DNA of 36,425 bases from Desulforudis sp. (GCA_019084485.1 JAHRFU010000124.1:92706-129130), one strand, 5' to 3'; positions 1 through 8,866 are shown, counted from the stretch's first letter. Translations and numbers: made by a program. The notes: generated by a model from the sequence alone, not told the origin.

Positions 1-401
1 GCAAAGCTCTCCACAGAACCCCCGACGTGTTCGGCGATGGCCACTGCGGCATCGTTAGCTGAGTTCAGCATCATGGCCCGAACCAGATCGTCCAGCACGA
101 GTTCCTCTCCCTCCACGAGGTAGATCGAGGTTCCGGCCGTACCGCGCACTCCGGGGCCGATGGTCACCATGTCTTCCAGGTTACCGTATTTCAGGGCCAA
201 CAAGGCCGTCAACATCTTGGTCGTGCTGGCCGGGTACATCTGCTCGTCAGCATTCTTTTCGTAAAGACATTGTCCGGTGGACAGATCGATGAGAATTGCG
301 CCCTCCCCCGCCAACCGGGGCTCGGCTGCATAGGCCTCTCCAGTCAGGGAAATAAGCAGGACTAGGATTACGAAAAGGCTAAAGATCCTGGCGCGTGTCA
401 T
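1..401 (-). CDS. D-alanyl-D-alanine carboxypeptidase (S11 family), N-terminal part
   Basis: This gene runs off the left edge, so it is absent from the ORF track; I translated it from the minus strand. It begins with a hydrophobic signal peptide ending near AYAAEPR, followed by the S11 penicillin-binding-protein pattern: GAILIDLSTGQCLYEKNA, then the catalytic SxxK motif as STTK, then SxN as SAN about 60 residues later. The family trims the terminal D-Ala from peptidoglycan stem peptides outside the membrane (DacF/DacA type). The start at 401 (ATG, MTRARIF) has GAGGAG four bases upstream; an in-frame ATG at 413 is the alternative. The KTG motif would lie outside the window. Which dac paralogue it is cannot be decided from this fragment. 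Confidence 0.9.
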   Translation of the reverse strand, partial: MTRARIFSLFVILVLLISLTGEAYAAEPRLAGEGAILIDLSTGQCLYEKNADEQMYPASTTKMLTALLALKYGNLEDMVTIGPGVRGTAGTSIYLVEGEELVLDDLVRAMMLNSANDAAVAIAEHVGGSVESF

Positions 402-428
402 TCTGCTCCTCATTTACTAGACTAGACA

Positions 429-524
429 GGATTCAAAATTCAGAATAGGTGGCGACGATGAACTGTTCTCCCATTCTGACTCCTGACTCCTGACTCCTAA
501 CTCCTAACTCCTAATTCCTAATTC
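429..524. repeat. Imperfect palindrome with TGACTCC tandem units (copy R1)
   Basis: The left arm (GGATTCAAAATTCAGAAT) is partly complementary to the right arm (ATTCTGACTCCTGACTCC), with a loop of about 26 bases. The right arm continues as a degenerating tandem of 7-base units, TGACTCC to TAACTCC to TAATTCC. It belongs to the same dispersed family as the copies near 606, 28449 and 30016. It lies upstream of the carboxypeptidase gene and downstream of htrA. Confidence 0.7.
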
Positions 525-605
525 ATTATAACGGAAAGCTCGGTAGGTTTGTACCTGAATCTGCCTAATCGACAATAAGAAGATATATGCCGGAGCGCAT
601 GGAGA

Positions 606-677
606 CAGAATTCAGAATGAGTCGAGATGATAAAACGTTCTCTCATTCTGGCTCCTGACTACTGACTCCTGACTACT
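606..677. repeat. Imperfect palindrome, dispersed repeat copy R2
   Basis: A perfect 9-base inverted repeat, CAGAATGAG and CTCATTCTG, encloses a 20-base loop and is followed by the TGACTCC/TGACTAC tandem. The loop resembles that of R1 (GATGA...GTTCTC). It touches the end of the htrA gene, so it may serve as that gene's 3' structure. Confidence 0.7.
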
Positions 678-1809
678 GGGGTTTCTCGCCCAAAACCACC
701 TTCAGGGTAATTGTTTTCCCGTCCCGGTGCAGTGTCGCCTCCAGTTCAGTCCCGACCCGGTTTTGGCGGATCACGTGAATTACGTTCTCACTGTTCTTCG
801 TCTTCTCCCCCCCGAGCTTGAGCAGGACATCTCCCGGTTTGACACCGGCGCGGGCGGCAGGGCTGTTCACCTCAACCGAGTGGATCAAAACACCGTCGAT
901 CTGTTTCAGACCAAGGTAGCTGGCCAGATCGGGGGTCAGCATCTGTAGCCGAACACCTAGCCAGGGATGCGTGATCCTCCCGGTCTCAACCAGTTCCTCC
1001 AACACCGGTTTTAGAACGTTCGAGGGAATCGCAAACCCGATTCCCTGGGCCTGCGCATTTACCGCAGTATTGATCCCGATCACCTCACCCTTTAGATTCA
1101 GTAGCGGACCGCCGCTGTTGCCCGGGTTAATGGAGGCATCGGTCTGCAAGAGGTTATCGTAGTAACGATCCTCAATGGTCACTGGACGGCTCTTGGCACT
1201 GATCACACCCAGGGTAACGGTGTGGTCTAGACCATAGGGGTTACCGATGGCGATCACCCACTCCCCGACCCGGGCCTTCTCAGAATCCCCAAGCTTAAGA
1301 AAAGGCAGCGACTTCGAAGCGTCAATCTTGAGCGTCGCCAAGTCCAGGTCGTGGTCGGAACCAATCACCTTCGCCGGTAGCCGCTCTTCATAACCGGTCA
1401 GGGTCACCCAAACCTCGGTGGCACCCTGGATCACGTGCTGATTCGTCAGGATGTATCCGTCCTTAGAGAACAAAAAACCGGAACCCATTCCCTGGCGGGG
1501 CTGGGGGGTCATTCCCGGGGGGCGCCCGAAGAACTCCCGGAAGAAGGGGTCGTTCCAGAGCGGGCTCCACTCCATATCGTTCGAGGAGGCGACCACAGTG
1601 TCAATTTTAACTACTGCCGGACCGACCTGGGCCACGATATCCGCAACGGATTCCAACTGGCCCATATCAATATGGGCTGCTCCCGCCTGACCACTCTCGA
1701 CGCTCGGCTGGACCGCCACATCCCGCACCAACGCATTTCCCGCCGCAAACATAGCCCCGGCCACGAAGGCACAGAATGCAACCAGAGCCACAAATCTCAT
1801 CGTACTCAT
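673..1809 (-). CDS. htrA: HtrA/DegP-like serine protease with PDZ domain
   Basis: Membrane-anchored, trypsin-like serine protease of the HtrA/DegP family, expected to act on misfolded proteins on the outer face of the membrane. Residues 5-25 form an N-terminal hydrophobic anchor. The protease domain spans about 55-270: GSGFLFSKDGYILTNQHV carries the catalytic His, HDLDLATLKI the Asp, and NPGNSGGPLL the Ser. A single PDZ domain follows (about 280-375; WLGVRLQ, then SPAARAGVKPGDVLLKLGG). A length of 378 residues with one PDZ is usual for Gram-positive HtrA. A Pro/Met/Arg-rich segment (FFGRPPGMTPQPRQGMG) is the typical LA loop. The start MSTMRF has only a distant G-rich ribosome binding site; MRF three residues later is possible. 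It appears monocistronic. Confidence 0.95.
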   Translation of the reverse strand: MSTMRFVALVAFCAFVAGAMFAAGNALVRDVAVQPSVESGQAGAAHIDMGQLESVADIVAQVGPAVVKIDTVVASSNDMEWSPLWNDPFFREFFGRPPGMTPQPRQGMGSGFLFSKDGYILTNQHVIQGATEVWVTLTGYEERLPAKVIGSDHDLDLATLKIDASKSLPFLKLGDSEKARVGEWVIAIGNPYGLDHTVTLGVISAKSRPVTIEDRYYDNLLQTDASINPGNSGGPLLNLKGEVIGINTAVNAQAQGIGFAIPSNVLKPVLEELVETGRITHPWLGVRLQMLTPDLASYLGLKQIDGVLIHSVEVNSPAARAGVKPGDVLLKLGGEKTKNSENVIHVIRQNRVGTELEATLHRDGKTITLKVVLGEKPQ

Positions 1810-2197
1810 TTCAGCTGGCGCCCCCTCCCGAGAGGATTTTGAGCATATTATAGCAGTAATCTATTTCCCTGGGAAGCGTGCCCCTGCCAAAGACATGGCA
1901 TTCACAGGTCACTTAACCACATCCTGCGTGATCTCTCCAACCATCTCCCGTTGCCCCAAGCGGCAAATTCTTCTTCTCATCGATAAACGACTACTCTTGA
2001 ATTGCGCGTCAGAACACGGTATGATCGTTCAATACGGTTATAATGAGGAACATGCACTCAGACTGCGGATCGTACTTGAATTCGCTGTGTGCTCAGCCGC
2101 CAGAATGTTGTCATTTGTTGTTATTTTGTCGAAACTGCAGGATTTCTTTCTATGGCTGTAGTAATAGTCAACTATAAAACTAAGGTGTTGAAAATCT
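1810..2197. other. Intergenic region without a convincing gene
   Basis: These 388 bases lie between the divergent htrA and transposase genes. The 88-residue ORF at 1895-2161 has a skewed, cysteine-rich composition and no ribosome binding site, so I do not call it. The stretch is more AT-rich than its surroundings and probably holds the promoters of both genes and the left end of the insertion element; I could not find a terminal inverted repeat. Confidence 0.5.
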
Positions 2198-3703
2198 GTG
2201 TTTTTTCGTAAGGTGGTAACGCGCCGTCACGGGCGCGCCTATACCTATCTCAAGCTAATTGAGAATTACCGTGAAGCTGGAAAGATCAAGCAACGGGTCA
2301 TTGCCAACCTGGGCAATATCAACTCCTTTTCCTCAGAGCAGATACAGGCACTGATCGCTGGCCTGGCCCGCATCTATGACGATGCGATGATGGAAAACGA
2401 AGTGGTGAACAGCGCCCGTTTTGATGATCACCTCATCGACCACGAAGTCATCCGTGGCCTTTGGCGCGGGCTGGGGCTGAGCGATCTGGCCCGGGCGGCG
2501 ATCAGAGACCGGGACGGGTTGGAGACTTACCTGGTCGAGGCCGCCGTGCTGCATGAGGTTTTGCATCCTAAAGGCAACCATGCCCTGAGTGCCTGTTACG
2601 CCTCCACCGTTCCTGAGCTGGAAGGGCAGGAGGTCTCCGCCGTGCACTTCCACAATGCCCTTAGCCGGTTTAGCTACGCCATCTCCCCGGTCGAGGTTCT
2701 AATGCTGGAACGGCTGCACAAGGCCGGTCTGGTTTCCGACACCAAAACCATCATAATTAAACTAATCAGCAGTAACTTCACTGGTTTCCAATGTACCCTT
2801 TCCCCGTCCGGCCTGCTCTACGCCGTCCAGCCGTACCGCCGGCCCATCGAACTGGCCGTTGTGTCTTCGTCCAACGGGCTGCCCCTGAGCTGCCGGGTCG
2901 GGCTGACCCCTTTTAGCGGGCAGGACATTGTAAACCTGGTGGCCAACGTGAAGAATAACCTCAACCCGACCCACTGTATTGTTTCGGACGTTCGTCCGAT
3001 CCAGAGCAACGGCCTGGACGAACTGCCTCTGGAGTACCTGTCCATTGTTCCACCTTCCGCGTTTGGCAAGGTCCCAATCGACTTGGACGATGTATGGAAC
3101 GGGCGGACGACGACCCCGATGTGCGGACGTTGGGTTCAGAATTCGGACACCGGGAAGGCCCGGTATATCGCCTGCTATAACCCGAGATCGGAAGCCGTAA
3201 CCGACCATCTGATCGACGATTCGGTAATCCAGGCTGTATTGGAACTGGAACGTCTGGCCAGTGCCGTCCAAAAGGGTCGCATTCGGCGCCGGCGCACCGT
3301 ACTGCGCCAACTCACCGAAATCCTGGAAAGACATAACGCTCTGCCTTATTTCGATTATGATCTGGGTTCGGGTCCCCCGGACATCCGGCTCGATTTTACG
3401 CTGCGGTCGGAGAGCATTCAACGGGATAAAACCCTCCGGCGAACCCGTGTGTTCAAGACCAACCTGTTCGATGTTCCCGTCTACAAAGTCGTAGCGCTGT
3501 TCCAAAACACTAAGAGCGTGGAGGCCAACCTGGGTTTGATCCGCGATCACACCAAGGTTCCGATCGTACCGTCCCTGACCGACTCCCTGCACTCCATCGA
3601 TTTCATTGCCGGGCAGGCTTTGGTGCACGTCCTGGGTGAGACCCTCCGCCGGTTGGAAGACCAGTACGGCCCGAAGATCTTGGAACGCCTCCAGCAGGCA
3701 TAA
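2198..3703 (+). CDS. IS1634/IS4-like transposase, probably catalytically impaired
   Basis: The N-terminus (FFRKVVTRRHGRAYTYLKLI, then ENYREAGKIKQRVIANLG) is the typical opening of IS1634-group transposases of the IS4 superfamily. In the RNase H-fold region I can align RPIELAVVSSSNGLPL, then IVSDVRP (second Asp present), KARYIACYNP, and a late SVEANLGLI segment (Glu present). The segment where the first catalytic Asp normally sits (family pattern xYYDxTxxYF) reads IIIKLISSNF, so Lys stands in that place. The ORF is otherwise full length (501 residues) and undamaged. The start is GTG with TAAGGTG ten bases upstream. No terminal repeats or target duplication were found. It is either a recently inactivated insertion sequence or a retained, non-transposing relative. 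Confidence 0.75.
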   Translation: MFFRKVVTRRHGRAYTYLKLIENYREAGKIKQRVIANLGNINSFSSEQIQALIAGLARIYDDAMMENEVVNSARFDDHLIDHEVIRGLWRGLGLSDLARAAIRDRDGLETYLVEAAVLHEVLHPKGNHALSACYASTVPELEGQEVSAVHFHNALSRFSYAISPVEVLMLERLHKAGLVSDTKTIIIKLISSNFTGFQCTLSPSGLLYAVQPYRRPIELAVVSSSNGLPLSCRVGLTPFSGQDIVNLVANVKNNLNPTHCIVSDVRPIQSNGLDELPLEYLSIVPPSAFGKVPIDLDDVWNGRTTTPMCGRWVQNSDTGKARYIACYNPRSEAVTDHLIDDSVIQAVLELERLASAVQKGRIRRRRTVLRQLTEILERHNALPYFDYDLGSGPPDIRLDFTLRSESIQRDKTLRRTRVFKTNLFDVPVYKVVALFQNTKSVEANLGLIRDHTKVPIVPSLTDSLHSIDFIAGQALVHVLGETLRRLEDQYGPKILERLQQA

Positions 3704-3708
3704 AAATA

Positions 3709-3726
3709 GCGTCCCGTTTGGGACGC
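3709..3726 (-). terminator. Terminator hairpin downstream of hdrB
   Basis: GCGTCCC and GGGACGC form a 7-bp stem with a 4-base loop. Read on the minus strand it is followed by TATTTTT, so it can end the long apr-qmo-hdr transcript; it also sits six bases after the transposase stop. Confidence 0.7.
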
Positions 3727-3742
3727 CTTAAAATAAGAGATT

Positions 3743-3768
3743 GAGGGCGTCTCAGCTGAGACGCCCTC
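3743..3768. terminator. Perfect palindromic hairpin between convergent genes
   Basis: GAGGGCGTCTC-AGCT-GAGACGCCCTC is a perfect 11-bp stem. On the plus strand TCTTTTCC follows, fitting a terminator for the transposase gene; on the minus strand it lies eight bases after the hdrB stop, ahead of the second hairpin. Confidence 0.75.
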
Positions 3769-3775
3769 TCTTTTC

Positions 3776-4657
3776 CTATTTCACGCCGTAGGCAGCAAGC
3801 TTGCTGCCGGGTGCCATCACATTGTAGCTGAATCCCAGATCCTTCGCCTTCAGGTCAAAGGCAATTCCCATGAGCTGTGTAATGAATAATACCGGCATAT
3901 TGTACTTCGTGCCAGTGACCTTGTTGATCTTCTTCTGGTAGACGTCAGTATTCATGTGGCACATCGGACACGGGGTCACGATAATGTCGGCACCAGCCTG
4001 GTGCGCACTTTCCAGAACATTGCCCGTGCAATGGAGCACCAGTTCCAGGTTCGTGAACTGCTGACCACCGCCGCAACAACGGGCCGCCATGGGGAAGGGC
4101 ACTGCGGTAGCCCCGAGCGCCTCCACCACCTTGTCCATCATCTGCGGGTATTCGACGTCGTCAAAGTCCGGACGACGCAGTGCACGTACCGTCTGGCAAC
4201 CGGAATAGCAGGCTACCTTTAAGCCGGTAAGCGGCTTGATGGTGCGGGCCTTGATCTTGTCGAGCCCGACATCATTGACCAGAACGTCAATCAGCTGGCG
4301 GACGTTGAGGGTCATGTCATACTTCAGACCGGCCGCACCCAGAGCCTCATTAATCTGCGCTGCGAAAGCCGGTTCGAGCGTCATGCGCTCTTGGACCCAG
4401 GCCAGATTCAGGTAACAGGAACTGCAGCCGACCAGCACATCGAGCCCGGCGGGTTCTGCCAAGGCCAGGTTCCGGGCGGCAATGGCTAACTGCGGCAGGT
4501 CGCCAGTGAAGTTGGCGGTAATGGAAGCGCCACAGCAGTTCCAGTCCGGAATCTCTTTGGCATGGAGTTCGAGTGCTTTTTCGACGGCTTCAAAGGAGAC
4601 TAGATAGGCTTTGCCCGTTGCCTCCATGGAGCAGCCCGGGTAAAAACTATACGCCAT
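3776..4657 (-). CDS. hdrB: Heterodisulfide reductase subunit B-like protein
   Basis: HdrB family protein (293 residues) with two complete cysteine-rich CCG domains, the type that binds non-cubane 4Fe-4S clusters. First domain: FYPGCS at residue 5, NCCGAS near 40, CSSC near 80. Second: CYSGC near 150, RCCGGG near 194, CPMCHMN near 232. In Gram-positive sulfate reducers HdrC and HdrB follow qmoAB and take the place of the membrane subunit QmoC; electrons would pass between a thiol/disulfide or menaquinone-linked partner and QmoAB. Here it is the last gene of the block, overlapping hdrC by 11 bases, followed by two hairpins. No membrane segment is seen, so the link to the membrane is not given by this protein. 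Confidence 0.92.
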   Translation of the reverse strand: MAYSFYPGCSMEATGKAYLVSFEAVEKALELHAKEIPDWNCCGASITANFTGDLPQLAIAARNLALAEPAGLDVLVGCSSCYLNLAWVQERMTLEPAFAAQINEALGAAGLKYDMTLNVRQLIDVLVNDVGLDKIKARTIKPLTGLKVACYSGCQTVRALRRPDFDDVEYPQMMDKVVEALGATAVPFPMAARCCGGGQQFTNLELVLHCTGNVLESAHQAGADIIVTPCPMCHMNTDVYQKKINKVTGTKYNMPVLFITQLMGIAFDLKAKDLGFSYNVMAPGSKLAAYGVK

Positions 4658-5249
4658 CCTTATGTGCCTCCTTTTGTAGGGCCGCAGCCTTGTTATAAAT
4701 CTTCTTGAGCTGACCGGCGCCTTTGATCTTCTTCGGCGGGAAAAACGGCAGACGCTTGTGCTTCACCATATCTAAAGCGCAGTCCTGCTGTTTCAGGGTC
4801 ACCTTTAGGGCTTTGGGCGGGCCGAGGCCCATCATGAAACCGTTGGTGAAGCCCAGTTCGAATAATCGGCCGCGCTTCATGAAGGTCTTGAAGAATACCT
4901 TGGATAGTAAAGCTACCCCGTCCTTACTGGATTTCTGGGCGAGTTCATGCTTCAGGCCGTGCATCACATCAACAATCGGAATGCCGCGCGGGCAACGCAC
5001 GGTGCACAGGTAGCAGGACGTGCAGAGCCATGGGGTGTTGGCCTTCATTACCTTCTCTTTTTCCCCAGCGTGGATCAGCTTGAAAAACGCACGGGGCGTG
5101 TAGTCCATCATTTCGCGGGACGGACAAGTGACGGCGCACAACCCACACTGCATACACTGACTGGCGTACTCACCGTTTTCAATCTTGCGGAACTCCTGGT
5201 GGAAATCCGGCGCGTACCTCGGAGTCGCCTGTTCTTTATCGGCGGACAT
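4647..5249 (-). CDS. hdrC: Heterodisulfide reductase subunit C-like iron-sulfur protein
   Basis: A 200-residue protein with two 4Fe-4S binding motifs, CMQCGLCAVTCPS (about 33-45) and CTSCYLCTVRCPRG (about 76-89), as in HdrC. The basic C-terminal half lacks the cytochrome b-like transmembrane helices of QmoC, so this is the soluble HdrC form. It should pass electrons between HdrB and the QmoA/QmoB flavoproteins. The start has GGAGGGGGT eight bases upstream. It overlaps hdrB, and the 114-base gap to qmoB carries a strong hairpin, so its translation or mRNA stability may be set separately from qmoAB. Confidence 0.92.
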   Translation of the reverse strand: MSADKEQATPRYAPDFHQEFRKIENGEYASQCMQCGLCAVTCPSREMMDYTPRAFFKLIHAGEKEKVMKANTPWLCTSCYLCTVRCPRGIPIVDVMHGLKHELAQKSSKDGVALLSKVFFKTFMKRGRLFELGFTNGFMMGLGPPKALKVTLKQQDCALDMVKHKRLPFFPPKKIKGAGQLKKIYNKAAALQKEAHKDGV

Positions 5250-5312
5250 CTTGTTCTACCCCCTCCAGACTGGCACAGATTTTAAAATCTATTGAAATCC
5301 AAGACTATTCAG

Positions 5313-5351
5313 GTGGTACCCGGACTATGCCAGGCATGGCCCGGGTACCAC
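5313..5351. other. Hairpin between qmoB and hdrC
   Basis: GTGGTACCCGG and CCGGGTACCAC form a perfect 11-bp stem around a 17-base loop. On the transcribed (minus) strand no T-run follows, so it is more likely an mRNA processing or stability element than a terminator. Confidence 0.6.
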
Positions 5352-5363
5352 TCAGAGATTGGA

Positions 5364-7571
5364 TTAGAAGCCCTTCATCGGGTTCGGGCCGAGTTCGTCT
5401 ATCTTCTGCGCAAAATCGTCGAGGATAGACGGGATCAGGGTGTAGTCCATGATGTTGATCGCCTTGAACCGGACCCGTTCGGATTCCAGACCCAGGCGGT
5501 CGAGCGTCTCGGAAACCTTGGAGAGGCGGATCTCTGCCAGCTCGCTGCCCTTCATAAAGTGGCACTGGTAATCATCGCCGTGCTTGCAGCCTAACAGCAT
5601 TACACCGTCAAAGCCCTTGGACATCGCATCCGCGATCCAGACCAGGTTCAGCGAACCCAGGCAGCGAACCGGAATCACGCGCACCCAAGCGTTGTACTGC
5701 AGACGACCTAAGCCAGCCATATCCAGCGCCGGGATAGCATCGTTCTCGCAGGCGAAAATCAGAATTCTCGGTTTCTCTTCGTCCTCGTCGGGTACCTCAA
5801 TGGCCTTAGCCATGTTGCCGATCATACCTACCGAGTAGTTCTTGAAGGAGATAATCCGCTCGGGGCAGGCACCCATGCAGGTACCACACCTTCTGCAGCG
5901 GGTAAGCTCGGGCAACGGATTGCCCTTCTCGTCCTCGTTGATCGCGCCGAAGGGACACTCCTCAGTACAACGCTTGCACTGGGTGCAACGCTGCATTGCG
6001 AACTCGGGGTAAGACTCGTCGCCGCTACGCGGGTGCAGAGCCTTTCCGGCCGCGCAACCCTCGATGCACTGGATCGCCTTCATCGCCCCGCCGGTAGCGT
6101 CCTCAATCGCCGCCCCTACGTGCATCGGGTTCCGAACGGTGCCTACGGCGTAGATACCGGTCCGGCGCGACTCGTACGGGAAGCATACAAAGTGTGAATC
6201 CGGGAAGCCGTACTTCAGGGTCGGGAGTTCCGGGCCCTGGCGGTAATTCAGGTTCAGGAGGTCGGACTTCAGGATGACATCCTTCGGAATGTCGTCCTCT
6301 TCGGTCTTCTCCTTGGCCGTAGCCGCTTCCGCCTCGGCTTCAGTCTGTCCGGGCTCGGTGCCGAAAGCGGTGCTCGGAACCATACCGTTGGCCAGGACCA
6401 CATAGTCCAAGCTCTGGACGGCAACCTTTTCACCCAGGATGGCGTCGTCGATCTCCACGGTCAGCTTGCCGCCGTCACCGGCGATGTTGGCAACCTCACC
6501 CTTGATGAAGACCGTTCCGTCAGCCTGGACCTGCTTGTAGAGGTACTCGTACTTGCCGACCGCCCGGAGATCCTTATAGAAGACATAGGCCTGCCCGGCC
6601 GGGTTCTGTTCCTTAAGGTAGCGGGCCTGCTTCAGGGATTCCACACAGCAGGCTGCGGAACAATAGGAAAGGAAATGAGAGTCACGGGAACCGGCACACT
6701 GGATAAAGCCGACCCGTTCCACATTCTTGAGTTTGCCGTCGATCGCCAGCTGCTCAAAGTCGGTCTGGGTGATCACCTGCGGGAACTTGCCGTATCCCAG
6801 GTGGCCCAGTTTGGCCGCCTCAAACGGTACCGAACCGGTGGCCAGGATGACTGCGCCCGCACGCGCGTCTGCGCCACCACTGATCTTAACATCGAAGGTG
6901 CCCGGACCGCCGGAAATGCTCTCCACCGTGGCTCCGGTGTAGACCGTAACATTCGGGTTGTCTTCCAACGCCTTGGTCAGCGCCGGTACCGGATTATCGG
7001 GCAGTACATCATAAGGAGCCTTGGTCGGGGCGACCTTGTACATCTTACCGACATATCCGCCCAGAGCCGGTCCCTTCTCCACGATCGTAACCTTGTAGCC
7101 AGCCTTGGCCGACTCCATGGCTGCGGTCATACCGGCAATACCGCCACCGACTACCAGCACGTCCTTGGACAGGTTCTCGACCTGCCAGGGTTCCGGAAGC
7201 TCGGTGAGTTTTACCTTGGTCATGGCCATCCGCATCAGGTCCTCGCCCAGCATCTGGGTATCTTCGTCGTCGACTTCGTGCGTCCAGGCCGCCTGCTCAC
7301 GAAGGTTTACCCGTTCCACGATGATACCGGGGCCGAAGCGGAACTCCTCGTACTTCGCACGGGAGGAACAGGCCGGGATCACGAGGGTGTTTACGCCGTC
7401 GGCGATGTCGGCCTTGATCGTGTCGATTCCTTCCTTGCTGCAGAGGAATGGATGGTTCTTGCAGTTCTGCTGTTTGAATTCGCTCTTCGCAACCTTAGCC
7501 AGAGCATCGATATCCAGAGCATCACCGATACCGCAGCCGGTGCAGAAGTATACGCCCCACTTCTTATCCAT
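5364..7571 (-). CDS. qmoB: QmoB, quinone-interacting oxidoreductase subunit B (HdrA-like, MvhD fusion)
   Basis: HdrA-like iron-sulfur flavoprotein, 735 residues from my start. Order of parts: an N-terminal cysteine region (YFCTGCGIGDALD; HPFLCSKEG; VIPACSSR); an FAD Rossmann motif VVGGGIAGMTAAMESAKAGY near 145; a CAGSRD stretch and CSAACC; a two-cluster ferredoxin near 530-580 (CTQCKRCTEECPFG and CRRCGTCMGACPE); and a C-terminal MvhD-like domain (ILIFACENDA, CLGSLN, GCKHGDDYQCHF). The domain set is typical of QmoB, which works with QmoA in electron transfer to or from AprBA. I start at ATG 7571 (MDKKWGVYF), since AGGGGGTGG lies eight bases upstream; the ORF track starts at a GTG at 7583. The qmoA stop is one base upstream, so the two are translationally coupled. 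Confidence 0.95.
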   Translation of the reverse strand: MDKKWGVYFCTGCGIGDALDIDALAKVAKSEFKQQNCKNHPFLCSKEGIDTIKADIADGVNTLVIPACSSRAKYEEFRFGPGIIVERVNLREQAAWTHEVDDEDTQMLGEDLMRMAMTKVKLTELPEPWQVENLSKDVLVVGGGIAGMTAAMESAKAGYKVTIVEKGPALGGYVGKMYKVAPTKAPYDVLPDNPVPALTKALEDNPNVTVYTGATVESISGGPGTFDVKISGGADARAGAVILATGSVPFEAAKLGHLGYGKFPQVITQTDFEQLAIDGKLKNVERVGFIQCAGSRDSHFLSYCSAACCVESLKQARYLKEQNPAGQAYVFYKDLRAVGKYEYLYKQVQADGTVFIKGEVANIAGDGGKLTVEIDDAILGEKVAVQSLDYVVLANGMVPSTAFGTEPGQTEAEAEAATAKEKTEEDDIPKDVILKSDLLNLNYRQGPELPTLKYGFPDSHFVCFPYESRRTGIYAVGTVRNPMHVGAAIEDATGGAMKAIQCIEGCAAGKALHPRSGDESYPEFAMQRCTQCKRCTEECPFGAINEDEKGNPLPELTRCRRCGTCMGACPERIISFKNYSVGMIGNMAKAIEVPDEDEEKPRILIFACENDAIPALDMAGLGRLQYNAWVRVIPVRCLGSLNLVWIADAMSKGFDGVMLLGCKHGDDYQCHFMKGSELAEIRLSKVSETLDRLGLESERVRFKAINIMDYTLIPSILDDFAQKIDELGPNPMKGF

Positions 7572-7572
7572 T

Positions 7573-8832
7573 CTAGTTGCCACCCCCTACCGTACCCTGA
7601 ATAGCCTGTAACGCTGCAGCGGTAGCGTCCCGAACGGATCCGGAAACCTCAGACGGTTTCTTGGCACAGCCAGCGCCACTGATACCGACCTCAGCCGCGT
7701 TGCTAACCACAAAGCCATCCTGGTCGGTAACCTCAAAGCCGACCGGAACCCCGGTGTCTCTCGTAGGCGGCGCCATACCAGTCGCCAACACTACCAGGTC
7801 GGCCTTTTGCTTAATAATCTTGCCGGCATACTGATCCTCGACCTCGAGTTCCAGGGTGCCCGAAGCATCCTCTGTGATCTCACCGACTTTACCCTTGATG
7901 AAGACCACGTTTTCATCCTTCTGCACATTAACGTAAAAGTCTTCGTACTTACCCATCGCCCGGATGTCGATGTAGAAAATATAAATCTTGGCATCCGGAT
8001 ACTGTTCACGGATGTAGGTGGTCTGCTTCAGGGTAGCCATACAGCAGACTTGTGAGCAGTACGGCTGGTGGTTTTCGTCACGCGATCCGGCGCACTGGAC
8101 AAAAGCGATAGTTTCCGGAGCCTTGCCGTCAGACGGGCGCACAATCTTGCCCCCGGTCGGACCGGCCTCCACGGCCATCCGCTCGAGCATCACGTTGGTA
8201 ATCATGTTCTTGTTCCGGCCATACCCGTAGTAACCGATCTTGGAGGCGTCATAGGGGTTCCAGCCGGTTGCCCATACGACCGCACCTACGTTCAGGCTGA
8301 GCGTCTCCAACTGCATGCCTAAATCGATAGCCTTGTACTCACAGGCCTCGACGCACTTGCCGCAGGACGCGCCCGGACAGGCCGCGGTATCAATCGTAAA
8401 CTTCAAGGGAAAAGCAAATTGGTGCGGCAGGTGGGCAGCTTTGGTCTTATCCAAGCCATAGTTGAAGGCGTTGGGGATTTCCACGGGGCAAACTTCAGCG
8501 CACTTGCCGCAGGCAGTACAGTTAGCATTAATGAAAGTCGGATTCAGATTAACCTTAACGGTAAAATTACCTTTTTCTCCGGTGATGGACTCCACTTCCG
8601 CAGAAGTATAAACCTTGATGCTTGAGTTCTCACGAAGCCTCTTAAAGTTGATTTCCAGTCCACAGTTCGGGGGGCAAAGTTTCGGGAAGTACTGGTGCAA
8701 CTGGGTGACCCGGCCACCCAAGTAGGGGTTCTTCTCAACCAGAACGACTTCGCGTCCGGCCTCGGCTGCTTCTAGTGCCGCCGAAAGACCACTGATTCCC
8801 CCCCCGACCACCAGGATCGTTTTGTTTGCCAT
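7573..8832 (-). CDS. qmoA: QmoA, quinone-interacting oxidoreductase subunit A
   Basis: HdrA-like flavoprotein, 419 residues, with the FAD fold at the start (TILVVGGGISGLSAALEAAE), the conserved YFPKLCPPNCGLEINF segment, a 4Fe-4S motif CTACGKCAEVCPVE near 105 and a second cysteine group CPGASCGKCVEACEY near 150. CAGSRDENHQPYCSQVCCM and a GMAPPT segment complete the QmoA/HdrA pattern. It forms a complex with QmoB that exchanges electrons with APS reductase. I start at ATG 8832 (MANKTILVVGG) because this matches where the family begins; the track's 27 extra residues are basic, unlike the family, and overlap a likely leader. The ribosome binding site is weak (AGGGTGTGG). A 200-base gap with two hairpins separates it from aprA. 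Confidence 0.95.
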   Translation of the reverse strand: MANKTILVVGGGISGLSAALEAAEAGREVVLVEKNPYLGGRVTQLHQYFPKLCPPNCGLEINFKRLRENSSIKVYTSAEVESITGEKGNFTVKVNLNPTFINANCTACGKCAEVCPVEIPNAFNYGLDKTKAAHLPHQFAFPLKFTIDTAACPGASCGKCVEACEYKAIDLGMQLETLSLNVGAVVWATGWNPYDASKIGYYGYGRNKNMITNVMLERMAVEAGPTGGKIVRPSDGKAPETIAFVQCAGSRDENHQPYCSQVCCMATLKQTTYIREQYPDAKIYIFYIDIRAMGKYEDFYVNVQKDENVVFIKGKVGEITEDASGTLELEVEDQYAGKIIKQKADLVVLATGMAPPTRDTGVPVGFEVTDQDGFVVSNAAEVGISGAGCAKKPSEVSGSVRDATAAALQAIQGTVGGGN

Positions 8833-8866
8833 CTTTCCACACCCTACGTGCAATTTTAAATACGGG

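Noticed and set aside
481-530. CRISPR-like array from the TGACTCC tandem
   Set aside because: Units are only 7 bases, directly adjacent and degenerate; there are no spacers.
1895-2161. 88-residue plus-strand ORF
   Set aside because: No ribosome binding site and odd composition in an AT-rich gap.
2762-3628. 288-residue minus-strand ORF
   Set aside because: Antisense to the transposase gene, no recognisable domain.
6675-7604. 309-residue plus-strand ORF
   Set aside because: Antisense to qmoB, without a ribosome binding site; a shadow frame.
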